The notes under the pieces: model-generated
The model's input: the letters and a program-made list of their open reading frames with translations, nothing else
The model's database searches: none
What the model was told of the DNA's origin: nothing
Translations under genes and position numbers: made by a program
From: Chelonoidis abingdonii
Taxonomy: Eukaryota; Chordata; Testudines; Testudinidae
NCBI RefSeq assembly: GCF_003597395.2
Contig: NC_133782.1
Span: 4,708,513-4,772,512, forward strand
Direction: 5' to 3'
Length of the DNA stretch: 64,000 bases
Part shown: positions 42,501 through 47,935 of the stretch, in pieces
How the letters are laid out: each line of letters starts with the position of its first letter
Position numbering within the stretch: position 1 is the stretch's first letter

Positions 42501-45120
42501 GCACACAGGTAATAGTTTCAAGATTTTCTATGCAACCATGAGGGGTAGAAACTTTACTTTACTGTAAGTGAAAGCTGAGCTTCTCACATAATCACATGAC
42601 TCCAGGAGCTGGGACTTTAAAACCAACGTCCAATATTGCAAGACTCACAGTAAAATATCAAGAGTTGGCAACCCTGCAACTTCACTGTTCTCCCTTGTCA
42701 GGAGGGACAGTCCTTTCTGAAAAATATCTGTTACTTTTCCACTTTGTCCCTCCAAAACACTCTGCCAGTTCAAAATATTCCAACGCAGCAAGAACAGCAT
42801 GCCCCCCATTTTTCTATGTAGTTTCCCAAGAAAAGAAGCAGGCCAGTGGGCGACCTGACATGTTTGGAATGGTTGGTGACAGTTCATCCTCTCTATATTT
42901 TTAAAAACTTTAAAAGACTTTAAAAAAACTTTCTTTTAAAAAACATTAAATCCTTGATCATCCATTTCCAGCACTGGCAGAGATGCAAATTGCTCCTTCG
43001 TCAAGGATGAAGAAGAGGGAGCAATTGCAGGCCTACGCCAGAGAACAGAAAATATATCCCTTATTTCCCCAACATCTGGACTCACAGCTACCCATCTGCA
43101 CCACCTGCCAGTTCCACAGCACAGCTGCAGGGAAGCCAGCTGTGGTTAGTGTGGCGGGATTATGTATTGTATTGGCATGCCGTGCACAGCTCAATGCCGC
43201 TGGTGTTAAACCCAGATTGTTTATAGTCATGTACAAGGGAGGCTGCTATAAGAAGCCTGCCTGATCCAGGTTGTGGCCATTCCCACAGCTGTGAAAAGAA
43301 ATGCAGTGTACATCTTCTAAAAGAAGTTGAGGGACAAGGTCAAACCCTGTATCTTTAAGGCACATGGTATTCTGTGCAGATTCTCTAGGTATCCAAAGCC
43401 CCTCAGTCAAGACCAAAGCCACAGCATGAAAACCATGCTCTCCTTGAAACGGATCCCAGAACAGACAGGCTGGGCACAGGGCTTTAGAACGACTGCAAGC
43501 CAGAGAGCCCCAGCAAAGCTATTATTGCAGAGGCAACTGCTCCCTGGATCTGCACAAAGCTTAATTTCACACCTGTGAAATTAACCTTGTTAGGAGCTAA
43601 CACCCCACAGAACTCTCCCACCAGCGGGAATAATTAAACGTTTTCGCTCCGTCACATTCATTTAAACCAGGAAGTGGAGGAATTAAAGATGGAGGGTGTT
43701 TTTATTTTATTTTAAAGACACTGACAAGAGCTGATACAGCAAAAACCAAAAAAGCCTTTAGACAGATTTAGTTCACTCTACTTAGCTCTGAGTAACACCA
43801 CTCGGATAGCAATTATATGTCCAGAATTACTTATTTTCTACCTCGCTGCAGCTACAAGCACTTGTGAGTGCTCAGACAATTGGGCTGCCCGTCGGAGCGC
43901 CTCTGACACCCTGTTTTGGGGTGGGATGGATGCTGACCTGTGGAATGGAATGTCTCATTCTTTACCCCAAGGATGCCTTTCATCTCAGTTTAAGAAGAGT
44001 TCTCACACTTTTTCAGATCACCCAGTTGGCTGAACTTTCTAACAGCCTTTCCTGAAAGAGACGGGGACATCAGCGAATGCACCGCTCCTTTCTGCCAGCC
44101 GGGGGAGGAGAGTTTCAGGCTCTTCTGTGGACTGGCACAAACTATCCATGTGACAAATCTCATCACAAATAAATAGATAATAATAAAAAGAGTTCCATGC
44201 CACCAGGATCAAGAATTTACACAAACGAGAGTTCTGTATCCAGACTGCCTAGACGCACGGTCCTGGCCATCTGAATGAGCTGCACTGTGGGGATGACAGA
44301 TACTTCCCTTATGTTGATGGATGACGGAGGCCATATGAGTCACGCAGTGCTGGTGAAAGGTCACTTAATGGGGAGGATGAGCTTCCTGACTGGGTCTTGC
44401 ACAGCCAGGGCATTCGGCCCAAGATGGTAAGCTGCAGCAAAGTAACTCAAACTTATGGCAGGTTTATAGGTCCCTGGATACAAAAATCAGCTTTCACCGG
44501 AATGACAACCTTTAGCAAACAAATCCCACTGGCCTCACACATTCACAGACCCAGCATTCTGGGCTGTGTGCGTGTGACAAATGAGACCTAATGCATGATA
44601 GACTAGATAGACAGCATTCAGGAGGTCTGCTTCTCTATCTCTCAACTGCCCCTCATTTCAAGCCAGATCATTCACTTTCGTCCCCAATTTCCCTACGTTC
44701 TATACAGATCTAGGGACCCCTCGCTTTACTGCGGAAAAGCATTTACATCAGCAATAGAGATGAAACTGAGGCAGCAGAAAGTGCCACGCTACCCAACCGA
44801 ATTCTCTAGCATTTTCCCAGGTCTGCATGTAAAATGTGTGTCCCTCAGTCTGGATCTTTGTGTCACATGCAGGCTTTGGCAGGCTGAGAGGTATGTCCCC
44901 TTCCCCTTGGTTTGAAAGTTGGCGGTTCCAAGACCTACTGTGTGCCCTGTCTCCTCCACTCTCTTAGCTCTGAGAAAAGAAAACCCAATTTCTTACCCAG
45001 CTTGGGGGGCTCAGGGGTCGGATTTACCCTCATCTCTGTCCTGCTGCCTTCTTTGCTTGCGCTAGTTTTGCTGGACCCTGCAGCTCTCCTTCCACCTCTG
45101 AAGGAATATGGATCCGCCAT
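423..45120 (-). CDS. ZNF512B: ZNF512B, zinc finger protein (15 coding exons, 3' end off window)
   Basis: Coding parts, high to low coordinate: 45120-44997, 36721-36642, 35037-34909, 30802-30630, 30441-30188, 29457-29386, 28003-27869, 22268-22144, 19185-19093, 18143-18045, 16824-16654, 13544-13353, 7016-6915, 5631-5569, 521-423. They join in frame to 637 codons with no stop. Seen: eight zinc fingers alternating C2HC (C87-C109, C341-C362, C425-C447, C580-C602) and C2H2 (C122-H143, C371-H392, C461-H482, C614-H635). Family knowledge, from memory: exon order and sequence follow human ZNF512B, a nuclear chromatin-associated repressor linked to NuRD. The block [17 protein letters not shown] fits ZNF512B better than its paralog ZNF512. 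The last human exon (starting NWFRTS) is not in the window. Oddities: the long SKPV-type repeat is missing, and about 20 N-terminal residues between exons 2 and 3 are absent. Confidence 0.96.
2587..2895. mobile_element. Nearly palindromic hAT-type MITE
   Basis: The ends GGATCGGCAACCTTTGGCA and its reverse complement bound two long arms that pair with each other over most of their length: TGTTTACCTGCCGCATCC, TTCGGCC, TCCCACTGGC, CAATGGGGGCTGCAG. The centre is near 2735. The right arm has an extra segment of about 25 nt. The flanking 8-mers GATTACAT and CTCTACAT are an imperfect duplication. Confidence 0.75.
3340..3446. mobile_element. Tc1/mariner-type MITE with TA duplication
   Basis: GGGTGACCAGACAGC at the left and, reversed, GGGTGACCAGATGTCC at the right are flanked by TA on both sides. 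At 107 bp it is a typical non-autonomous mariner-like element. Located in intron 15. Confidence 0.85.
4130..4990 (+). pseudogene. Degenerate non-LTR retrotransposon (LINE) reverse transcriptase
   Basis: It lies in intron 15, antisense to the gene. Plus-strand traces show QGCVLSP, then YANDIVLLA at 4288, the YxDD catalytic box with its first Asp replaced by Asn, then a GL..KPEKCQ segment. Near 4761 KWQDKI matches the C-terminal region of several LINE clades. Stops and frameshifts are frequent, so it is dead. The clade cannot be named by eye. Confidence 0.7.
5569..5631 (-). CDS. ZNF512B: ZNF512B exon 15: rest of zinc finger 7 (C2HC)
   Basis: This 63-nt exon encodes residues 584-604 in phase 0. 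The acceptor is TTCTTTCTGCAG and the donor AACAAG|GTAAAT. It supplies C585, H598 and C602 ([19 protein letters not shown]), completing C580-x4-C585-x12-H598-x3-C602. It ends two residues after the last zinc-binding cysteine. Confidence 0.95.
5632..6914 (-). other. ZNF512B: ZNF512B intron 14
   Basis: Nothing recognisable apart from GCATGCA-rich old repeat near 6170-6320. Confidence 0.85.
6915..7016 (-). CDS. ZNF512B: ZNF512B exon 14: linker and first half of zinc finger 7
   Basis: It encodes residues 550-583 in phase 0. The acceptor is TTTGACAG and the donor AATAAC|GTAAGG. The sequence starts [20 protein letters not shown], matching human [20 protein letters not shown] as recalled. It ends CPNN, giving C580, the first ligand of the finger completed in exon 15. 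The intron position is the same as between exons 11 and 12. No long ORF marks the exon. Confidence 0.95.
9719..9845. repeat. MITE-like repeat
   Basis: GAGTTGCCAACCCTCCAGGATTGG, then GTCTCCAGGAATTCAAGATTATG, TTTAATTAACGATTATGTGATG and GAAACCTCCAG: two half-units with similar CTCCAG(G/A)A motifs. Recognised as a common turtle dispersed repeat; class not assigned. Intron 13. Confidence 0.55.
10953..11263 (+). mobile_element. hAT-type MITE, family A copy 1
   Basis: This is a 311-bp element with degraded CAGGGGTCGGCAACC-type ends and the target duplication CTCTAAGG / CTCTAAAG. The interior is AT-rich (TTAATTTAATTTTAAATGAAG). It is nearly collinear with copies at 26397 and 61666. Located in intron 13. 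Confidence 0.85.
11593..11790. repeat. GTCTACACTA-type repeat
   Basis: It starts CCTTGTCTACACTAGGGAGG and ends near GGCAGCACAGCTATGTCAGTTAGG, with a poly-T tract inside. The start resembles the GTCTACACTA ends of the Harbinger-like elements, but no clear inverted end was found. Intron 13. Confidence 0.45.
12997..13115 (+). repeat. Tandem repeat, about 29-bp unit, four copies
   Basis: Units starting CCAGCTCCCTCCAGTCCCG begin at 12997, 13026 and 13055, exactly 29 bp apart. A fourth, diverged unit begins near 13085. Three near-identical units indicate recent slippage. Intron 13. Confidence 0.9.
13353..13544 (-). CDS. ZNF512B: ZNF512B exon 13: conserved AVFHLQEI block
   Basis: It encodes residues 486-549 in phase 0. 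The acceptor is CCGTATTTCAG and the donor AAGCGA|GTAAGA. After a variable [12 protein letters not shown] start comes [18 protein letters not shown], then [18 protein letters not shown]. This block is the clearest discriminator of ZNF512B from ZNF512, which as I recall has RVQRRSAKIAVYHLQELA. Its function is not established; the predicted amphipathic helix suggests protein contact (inference). Confidence 0.96.
14018..15968. mobile_element. PIF/Harbinger-like DNA transposon, about 1.95 kb
   Basis: The inverted ends are GGCCACGTCTACACTACG at the left and, reversed, GGCCTGCTCTACACTACG at the right. Both are flanked by a direct TTA, the TWA-type duplication of PIF/Harbinger. Near each end are ATCGATTT-rich subterminal repeats. 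The interior has several minus-strand open frames but no recognisable transposase. It lies in intron 12. Confidence 0.8.
15136..15766 (-). pseudogene. Possible Myb/SANT-like ORF remnant in the Harbinger-like element
   Basis: Two overlapping minus-strand open frames lie here. One begins [15 protein letters not shown], resembling the first helix of Myb/SANT-like DNA-binding proteins that accompany PIF/Harbinger transposases. The similarity ends after about 15 residues. The other frame (starting [11 protein letters not shown]) has no recognised domain. Read as decayed or coincidental coding sequence. Confidence 0.35.
15974..16226. mobile_element. MITE with inverted ends next to the Harbinger-like element
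   Basis: The left end CTGGAGCTGCAGGTGTAA and the right end, reversed, CTGGAGCTGGAGGTGTAA form terminal inverted repeats around a GC-rich centre. It directly abuts the 14018-15968 element, so one may have inserted at the edge of the other. Confidence 0.6.
16654..16824 (-). CDS. ZNF512B: ZNF512B exon 12: rest of zinc finger 5 (C2HC) and zinc finger 6 (C2H2)
   Basis: It encodes residues 429-485 in phase 0. The acceptor is TCTCCATAG and the donor TCTTCG|GTGAGA. It completes finger 5 (C430, H443, C447; GYQYHQKRC) and carries finger 6 (C461-x2-C464-x12-H477-x4-H482; [19 protein letters not shown]). This is the only module in which both fingers share an exon. An intron at the usual Cys+2 position appears to have been lost, or never gained, here. 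Confidence 0.95.
16825..18044 (-). other. ZNF512B: ZNF512B intron 11
   Basis: No recognisable element. Short open frames here have no support. Confidence 0.85.
18045..18143 (-). CDS. ZNF512B: ZNF512B exon 11: helical linker and first half of zinc finger 5
   Basis: It encodes residues 396-428 in phase 0. The acceptor is CTTGTTTCCAG and the donor AACGAG|GTATAA. The sequence [19 protein letters not shown] is a charged helix. The exon ends CPNE, supplying C425, the first ligand of a C2HC finger completed in exon 12. The intron thus interrupts the finger between its first and second cysteines. Confidence 0.95.
18144..19092 (-). other. ZNF512B: ZNF512B intron 10
   Basis: CATGCA/GTGCAAA-rich old repeat occupies about 18320-18740; nothing else is recognised. 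Confidence 0.85.
19093..19185 (-). CDS. ZNF512B: ZNF512B exon 10: zinc finger 4 (C2H2)
   Basis: It encodes residues 365-395 in phase 0 at both ends. The acceptor is TCTGTTCAG and the donor AACAAG|GTAAGG. The finger is C371-x2-C374-x12-H387-x4-H392 ([19 protein letters not shown] then TMAEH). By recollection it differs from human by a single substitution across the finger. Confidence 0.97.
20315..20400 (+). repeat. Dispersed repeat end, family D copy 1
   Basis: The string GTTAGTCCAATAAAAGATATTG followed by CCTGGGACCAACATGGCTCC is the diverged end of a repeat also present at 57222-57348. Located in intron 9. Confidence 0.6.
21602..21662 (+). repeat. CR1 3' end fragment
   Basis: GCAGGAGGTCAGATTAGATGATC is a diverged CR1 tail, followed by an AT-rich end. 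Located in intron 9. Confidence 0.6.
21810..22075 (+). repeat. MIR/CORE-SINE relic, nearly full length
   Basis: The tRNA-like head GGATGGCCCAGTGGTTAGGG leads into CCCCAGGTTCAATTCCCTGC (B-box region). The CORE and tail follow: TGTGACCACGGGCAAG, GTTCCTCAGTTCCCC, TCACAGGGGTGTTGTGAAGG, GTGCTCCATAAGAGG. It lies in intron 9, about 70 bp from exon 9. Confidence 0.75.
22144..22268 (-). CDS. ZNF512B: ZNF512B exon 9: zinc finger 3 (C2HC)
   Basis: It encodes residues 323-364. The acceptor is CCGCCCTCTAG and the donor CAAAAA|GTAGGT, phase 1 to 0. The finger is C341-x2-C344-x13-H358-x3-C362 ([22 protein letters not shown]). The leading [15 protein letters not shown] matches the conserved EEQWQ...G element of the ZNF512 family. 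The exon stops two residues after the last zinc-binding cysteine. No long ORF marks this exon; it was found from splice sites and sequence resemblance. Confidence 0.95.
23033..23200 (-). repeat. 3' LTR of the Gypsy-type element
   Basis: It shares ACAGAGCTTGCTTA, CTTTTAATGCTCTG and a TTTAGCA end with the copy at 25493-25663. The two LTRs differ at many positions and by small indels, which indicates an old insertion. The adjacent purine tract (plus strand TCTCCCCCTTT, from 23201) is the expected priming site next to the 3' LTR. Confidence 0.85.
23425..24120 (-). pseudogene. Integrase remnant of the LTR element
   Basis: Frames on the minus strand carry a core-domain stretch ([12 protein letters not shown], then SPHYPQANG) with catalytic-region spacing, and a C-terminal stretch with a basic chromodomain-like tail ([12 protein letters not shown]). 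Stops and frame changes interrupt it. The N-terminal zinc-binding domain is not visible, consistent with the internal deletion. Confidence 0.75.
24454..24681 (-). pseudogene. Retroviral-type aspartic protease remnant
   Basis: The motif [14 protein letters not shown] contains the DSGA active-site signature of retropepsin-like proteases, with a hydrophobic beta strand before it. The frame is open for 75 codons. It sits between gag-like and integrase remnants, as expected for a gag-pro-pol polyprotein. Confidence 0.8.
24814..25480 (-). pseudogene. gag-like remnant of the LTR element
   Basis: The minus strand keeps a 90-codon open stretch (24814-25086) with a charged helical capsid-tail look ([26 protein letters not shown]). 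It lies directly upstream of the protease. Further upstream, to about 25480, coding traces are broken by stops and frameshifts. No CCHC knuckle is clear. Confidence 0.65.
25493..25663 (-). repeat. 5' LTR of the Gypsy-type element
   Basis: It is the partner of the repeat at 23033-23200 and has the same termini. On the minus strand it precedes the gag-like region. No convincing tRNA primer-binding site was recognised just inside it. Confidence 0.85.
26397..26708 (+). mobile_element. hAT-type MITE, family A copy 2
   Basis: It has the same interior and orientation as the 10953 copy, and the target duplication GCTTATAG / GCTTACAG. Located in intron 8. Confidence 0.88.
26942..27375. mobile_element. 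hAT-type MITE, family B copy 1
   Basis: The ends CAGGGCTGGCTCTGG and, reversed, CAGGGCCGACTCCAGG are flanked by GACACCTA / GACTCCTC (6 of 8). The interior is very GC-rich with poly-A tracts. Long open frames on both strands here are composition artefacts. Located in intron 8. Confidence 0.75.
27869..28003 (-). CDS. ZNF512B: ZNF512B exon 8: lysine-rich linker
   Basis: It encodes residues 278-322 plus one base of 323. The acceptor is TTTAATACAG and the donor GTCAG|GTGAGG, phase 1 to 1. The sequence [16 protein letters not shown] is highly charged and probably helical or disordered. It matches human GLVKAEDKARVHRSKK as recalled, and the rest is poorly conserved. Because it is 45 codons in phase 1-1, skipping would keep the frame. 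Confidence 0.92.
28004..29385 (-). other. ZNF512B: ZNF512B intron 7
   Basis: Only weak old-repeat traces are visible (for example near 28640-28960). No exon or recent element. Confidence 0.8.
29386..29457 (-). CDS. ZNF512B: ZNF512B exon 7: NuRD/RBBP4-interaction motif microexon
   Basis: This exon is only 72 nt; the acceptor is CGAGTCAG and the donor TTGAAAG|GTAACA, phase 1 to 1. Joined to exon 6 it gives [15 protein letters not shown], then [10 protein letters not shown]. RRKQxxP is the NuRD-binding motif class of FOG1, SALL and BCL11 proteins. I recall human ZNF512B being reported to bind RBBP4 through such an internal motif. By recollection the whole exon is identical to human, which contrasts with the variable exon 6. 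The acceptor polypyrimidine tract is poor, so alternative inclusion is possible and would be frame-neutral. Confidence 0.93.
29458..30187 (-). other. ZNF512B: ZNF512B intron 6
   Basis: Short intron with no recognisable element. The open frame crossing from exon 6 into it is read-through past the CACA|GTAAGAG donor. Confidence 0.8.
30188..30441 (-). CDS. ZNF512B: ZNF512B exon 6: disordered linker
   Basis: It encodes residues 169-253 plus one base. The acceptor is TTTGCCCTAG, after a short 188-bp intron 5; the donor is CACA|GTAAGAG. The segment is low complexity ([16 protein letters not shown]) and probably disordered. Only the ends resemble human: KKRAAESSD at the start and EEDPERMKH at the end. 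This is the fastest-evolving part of the reconstructed protein. Confidence 0.9.
30630..30802 (-). CDS. ZNF512B: ZNF512B exon 5: zinc finger 2 (C2H2)
   Basis: It encodes residues 112-168 plus two bases of 169. The acceptor is CTCTTGCAG and the donor AAAAG|GTACCG. The finger is C122-x2-C125-x12-H138-x4-H143 ([13 protein letters not shown]...WNH). It then runs [12 protein letters not shown] directly into a lysine-rich tail. In human, as I recall, the equivalent exon has a long array of V(S/T)KP repeats between ASK and ENK; here those two motifs are adjacent. Confidence 0.95.
33527..33585 (+). repeat. CR1 3' end fragment
   Basis: GACTGGCCTAGATGACCTGTTGAGGTCCC and CTTCTATGATTGA match the CR1 tail consensus with its ATTCTATGAT-type terminus. 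Located in intron 4. Confidence 0.75.
33774..33905. repeat. Short inverted-end repeat, family C copy 1
   Basis: The sequence from CACTGGAACAATTTGTA through GAACCAAACTG to CCCAGCACCTAT matches 57030-57148 along its length. The ends are roughly inverted (GGCACTGGAAC against AGGTGCTGGGAC). It splits a second repeat, whose ACATGCAAGG and CCTTGCACAT edges lie on either side. Confidence 0.7.
34156..34442. mobile_element. Harbinger-like MITE
   Basis: GGCTATGTCTAC at the left and, reversed, GGCTGTGTCTACAC at the right form inverted ends. Flanking CAA/TAA is a damaged TWA. The terminal GGC..GTCTAC resembles the 14018-15968 element, so the two may be related. Located in intron 4. Confidence 0.7.
34909..35037 (-). 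CDS. ZNF512B: ZNF512B exon 4: zinc finger 1 (C2HC)
   Basis: It encodes residues 69-111 in phase 0 at both ends; the acceptor is TTTCTCAG and the donor GGG|GTAAGG. The finger is C87-x4-C92-x12-H105-x3-C109 with the CPNSGC knuckle and GLKYHYQRC. The preceding [15 protein letters not shown] stretch is almost unchanged from the recalled human protein. The exon ends two residues after the last zinc-binding cysteine, a position shared with exons 9 and 15. Confidence 0.96.
35038..36641 (-). other. ZNF512B: ZNF512B intron 3
   Basis: No recognisable element. A purine-rich run (36550-36612) lies just inside the donor of exon 3. Confidence 0.85.
36642..36721 (-). CDS. ZNF512B: ZNF512B exon 3: basic AT-hook-like segment
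   Basis: The acceptor is TTTGTTTGCAG and the donor CCT|GTAAGAA; phase runs 1 to 0. It encodes residues 42-68. The core [17 protein letters not shown] contains GKKKGRPK, an AT-hook-like GRP core that would suit minor-groove binding (inference). The core is nearly identical to the recalled human sequence. Human has roughly 20 extra residues just before it, and no acceptor extending this exon upstream is evident. Confidence 0.93.
38160..38490. repeat. AT-rich dispersed repeat
   Basis: Repeated AAATATCG, AAAACTATTC and GGCCAAAAC segments lead to TCCGAAAAATTTCACCCAG. It looks like a low-complexity-rich turtle repeat; class not assigned. Intron 2. Confidence 0.4.
38772..39119. mobile_element. hAT-type MITE, family B copy 2
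   Basis: The ends CAGGACCGGCTCTA and, reversed, CAGGGCCGGCTCCAGG have a perfect 8-bp flanking duplication GTTCTGCC. The interior consists of repeated GCCGCCGCAGGCGG-like and GGCAATTCGGCGGCAG segments, partly self-complementary. Located in intron 2. Confidence 0.9.
40465..40720. repeat. Dispersed repeat, family E copy 1
   Basis: It shares ACATGACTCCAGGAGCTGGG and surrounding order with 42541-42677 but is more diverged and longer. Intron 2. Confidence 0.5.
42541..42677. repeat. Dispersed repeat, family E copy 2
   Basis: AAAGCTGAGCTTCTCACATAATCACATGACTCC, then GGAGCTGGGACTTTAAAACC, ending GAGTTGGCAACCCTGC. Intron 2. Confidence 0.5.
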
Positions 45121-45122
45121 CT
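44997..45122 (-). CDS. ZNF512B: ZNF512B exon 2: start codon and N-terminus
   Basis: A pyrimidine-rich acceptor ending CTAG is followed by two untranslated bases and ATGG, a good start context. It encodes residues 1-41, beginning [18 protein letters not shown]. The basic N-terminus resembles human MTDPFCVGGRRLPGSSK (recalled). The donor is CTGG|GTAAGA, leaving phase 1. In-frame codons upstream of this ATG lie in the intron, so the start is well placed. No signal peptide or membrane segment is present, as expected for a nuclear protein. Confidence 0.9.
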
Positions 45123-46834
45123 CTAGAATGAGCAGAAGACATGTTAAAAACACACAAACCCTCTGCCTCAGAGAAAGCACACGCTACAAGCAAGAATGGC
45201 ATCTAGAGTGGAAAAAACATTAAACAGGACTAAATGTTCTCATTTAAAAAAAGAAGCAGGGTATATCTGCAAATATTTGTTTTATGGTTGAGTGATACTA
45301 TAGACATGGTTGAGGAGCGGCTTTCGTTATAAACCCGTTTCCTCTACGCATACAAGAGCAAAGACTTTATTAGAAATGACGGGCTGGATTCCTACACAGA
45401 AACAACGAACAAATGGCTTTTTCTTCTTTGCTTATTTCTCTGCTTTCATTAGAAGACAACAAAAGAAAAAAAAAAGTGAGTTTTAAGGAACAGATCCCGT
45501 GATAAATTTCCAATTTTCGTTATGAACGGCAAACTTGTCTAAACTGAGGATTGTTAATGTTATCTAGATCCTCCGGATTAATAATTCAGTTTGGCTTCTC
45601 TGTAAATAATGAACATGAGAAATGATCATGAGAAGCCCGATCTCGCTTCCGTGGAAGCCGACGGCAAAACTCCATCAACTTCAATGGCGGCAGGACGAGT
45701 GCTTGGAAGTGCCGGCTGCTACAATTCCAGCCCAAGTGGGAGTATTTTCAAACAGGCTGTAAAAACATCACAATAAAATGAACAGAGGGAGGGAGGGAGG
45801 GGTTAAAACAAGTGGTACAAACACACGGTGTAGACTTCTATCCACTAGGCCACCCACACAGCAGAGACGACAGGGTCCTCCGGGAAGTCATTAGCTGCAG
45901 ACGTTCTTATTGTTTTTATAGCTTGGAAGCCTCTTAGGGTATGTAATGAATCCGCTAGTGCTGAGTAACTGGTGACTTCAGGGCAGCATGGGGCAGGTGT
46001 ATCTAAAGGCTGGACTGGAGAGGCAAGCAGTGTCTCTATAATTAGCTGCATTGTGGAGACAAAGTAGATGGGAGTCAATTGAAGCATAGTTCTTTCCCAT
46101 TAGCCCAGCCTCTGTTGTAAAGGATGATTAAACAGACTATGCCAAATCCATCCTTGGTGTCATTCCACTGAAATCAATGGGGCTGAACGAGGGATGAATT
46201 TGGCTCATCTGTTTACATTGGCAGTTTGTTCCTCTAATGCACAAGTCCATTTCCGATTGGGATCTAAGTGAGAAGGCCAGATTAATCTCCAGGAGGACCC
46301 AAGGGCTTGCCCCTGCCTCTTTTACTCAGGTGAATAAAGGTTGCATGGTTGGTTCTCAGTTCAAATAAACGGGCTGTGCAGGGTTGAAATGGCAATTCCG
46401 TAACACACGGACATGGCCAAATGCTGTAATTCAGGGGCTCTCAGCCTTTTCAGACGACTGTCCTCCTTTCAGGAGTCTGATTTGTCTTGCATAACCCCAA
46501 GTTTCACTTAATTTCAAAGCTCCCTGCTTACAAAATCAGACATAAAAATAGAAAAGTGTCACAGCACGAGTACTGAACAATTGCTGACTTTCTCTTTTTT
46601 TTTACCATATAATTATAAATAAATCGACTGGAATATAAATGTCGTACTTACATTTCAGTGTGTCATATATAGAGCAGTATAAACAAGTCATTGTCTGTAT
46701 GAAATTTTAGTTCATACTGACTTCACCAGTGCTTTTTGTAAAACTAGGCAAATATCTAGATCTACCCCCTGGGAGACCTCTGCAAAACAGTCCTATGCAC
46801 AGAGACCAACCTGCCTGGCTCTGTGGCCAACTCA

Positions 46835-46995
46835 CCCCTGCTGTGTGGCCACGGGACAGTTATTTAACTTCTCAATTTCCCAAGCTACAAGACAAGGATG
46901 CTAATATTTACCCACTGTCCGGGGGGGGAAGGGGGAGGACTGATTAGCTAATGTTTGTAGAGTGCTCTGATGAGGTTAGGTACTGTTATTAGAAG
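46835..46995 (+). repeat. MIR-like SINE fragment
   Basis: GTGTGGCCACGGGACAGTTATTTAAC, CTCAATTTCCCAAGCTACAAG and AGTGCTCTGATGAGG follow the MIR core and tail. Located in intron 1, next to the 46968-47110 tandem repeat. Confidence 0.65.
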
Positions 46996-47110
46996 GGGTG
47001 TGTGTGTGTGTGTGTTCATTCTGATGGGGCTAGGTACTGTTATTAGAAGGGGTGTGTGTGTGTTCATTCTGATGTGGCTAGGCACTGTTGTTAGAAGGTG
47101 TGTGTGTTTT
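46968..47110 (+). repeat. Tandem repeat of about 50 bp with internal GT microsatellite, three copies
   Basis: GGTACTGTTATTAGAAGGGG followed by (GT)n and TTCATTCTGATGGGGCTA occurs three times. The GT tract shortens from copy to copy. The unit seems to derive from the tail of the adjacent MIR fragment. Intron 1. Confidence 0.85.
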
Positions 47111-47724
47111 TGAAAGTGGGAGAAGAAATAGTCCAGGTCTGGGAACCTCTTCCAAAAGTTACTGTGCCTCTAACAGCAATCTTCACATGAGCACAGCTCC
47201 TTCAGTGCATATAAGTTAATGACTGCACACCAACAACTGTTTTTCTCTCTCAGGAGGGTATTTTGATGTCCCACAGAGCTGACACGCACGAATCACAAGG
47301 GCTTTGCAATTTTTAAGACAGATATAACGTTATCCTGCCACACACACACCTGGACACAGACACTCTCAGGCTAGCCCATAAGAGCCAGGCTGCCAAGCAA
47401 TTAACAGATACTGAGGCAAGGTACAAAGCATATGACCAGACACTGTGATTCTGTGCCAGCAGCTAGTGGGTAAATATTTAGTCCTCTTGATGGACATCAC
47501 ACTCCAAATGTTTCCTGGTTTGTGTTGTTTATTGTAGGGCTGCTTGTTTGTATTTACTATTTACTTATGCTTAAGTGTTTGTTTTGCTCTTTGGTTTATT
47601 TGGGCAAGCTGTCCCTTTGCACTTATTGGGCCCAACTCTACCTTAAGTTACACACGTCTACACCAGGAGTCCACTGAACTTACTGGAGTGATACCAGAAT
47701 CAGACCCATTGTGCACATTGCAGT

Positions 47725-47935
47725 TTTGTAAAGAACAACACCTAGCTCTTATCAGCAGTAGATCTCAAAACTCTTTACAAAGAAGGCATCATTAGCCCCA
47801 TTTTACAGATTGGGCAAACTGAGGCACGGAGCGGTGACGTGATTTGCGTTGCAGAGCCAGGGCGAGAATTCGCATCGCTCCTGAATCTCAGGCCAGTGTT
47901 CTACCCACTAGGCTGCACTCTTGCCTACAGACCTT
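47725..47935 (-). repeat. MIR-like SINE, reverse orientation
   Basis: CCCATTTTACAGATTGGGCAAACTGAGGC and CTACCCACTAGGCTGCACTC are the reverse complement of the MIR core and tRNA-like head. Located in intron 1. Confidence 0.7.

Larger units (their letters stand above)
36722..44996 (-). other. ZNF512B: ZNF512B intron 2
   Basis: It contains an AT-rich repeat (38160), family B MITE (38772), family E repeats (40465, 42541) and CATGCA-rich repeat (40940-41110). I found no exon matching the extra N-terminal residues recalled from human. Confidence 0.8.

Noticed and set aside
44935..45180. Upstream in-frame ATG at 45180 as the ZNF512B start
   Set aside because: It lies in the intron 1 polypyrimidine/acceptor region; the AG acceptor at 45123 excludes it, and the 45120 ATG matches the known N-terminus.
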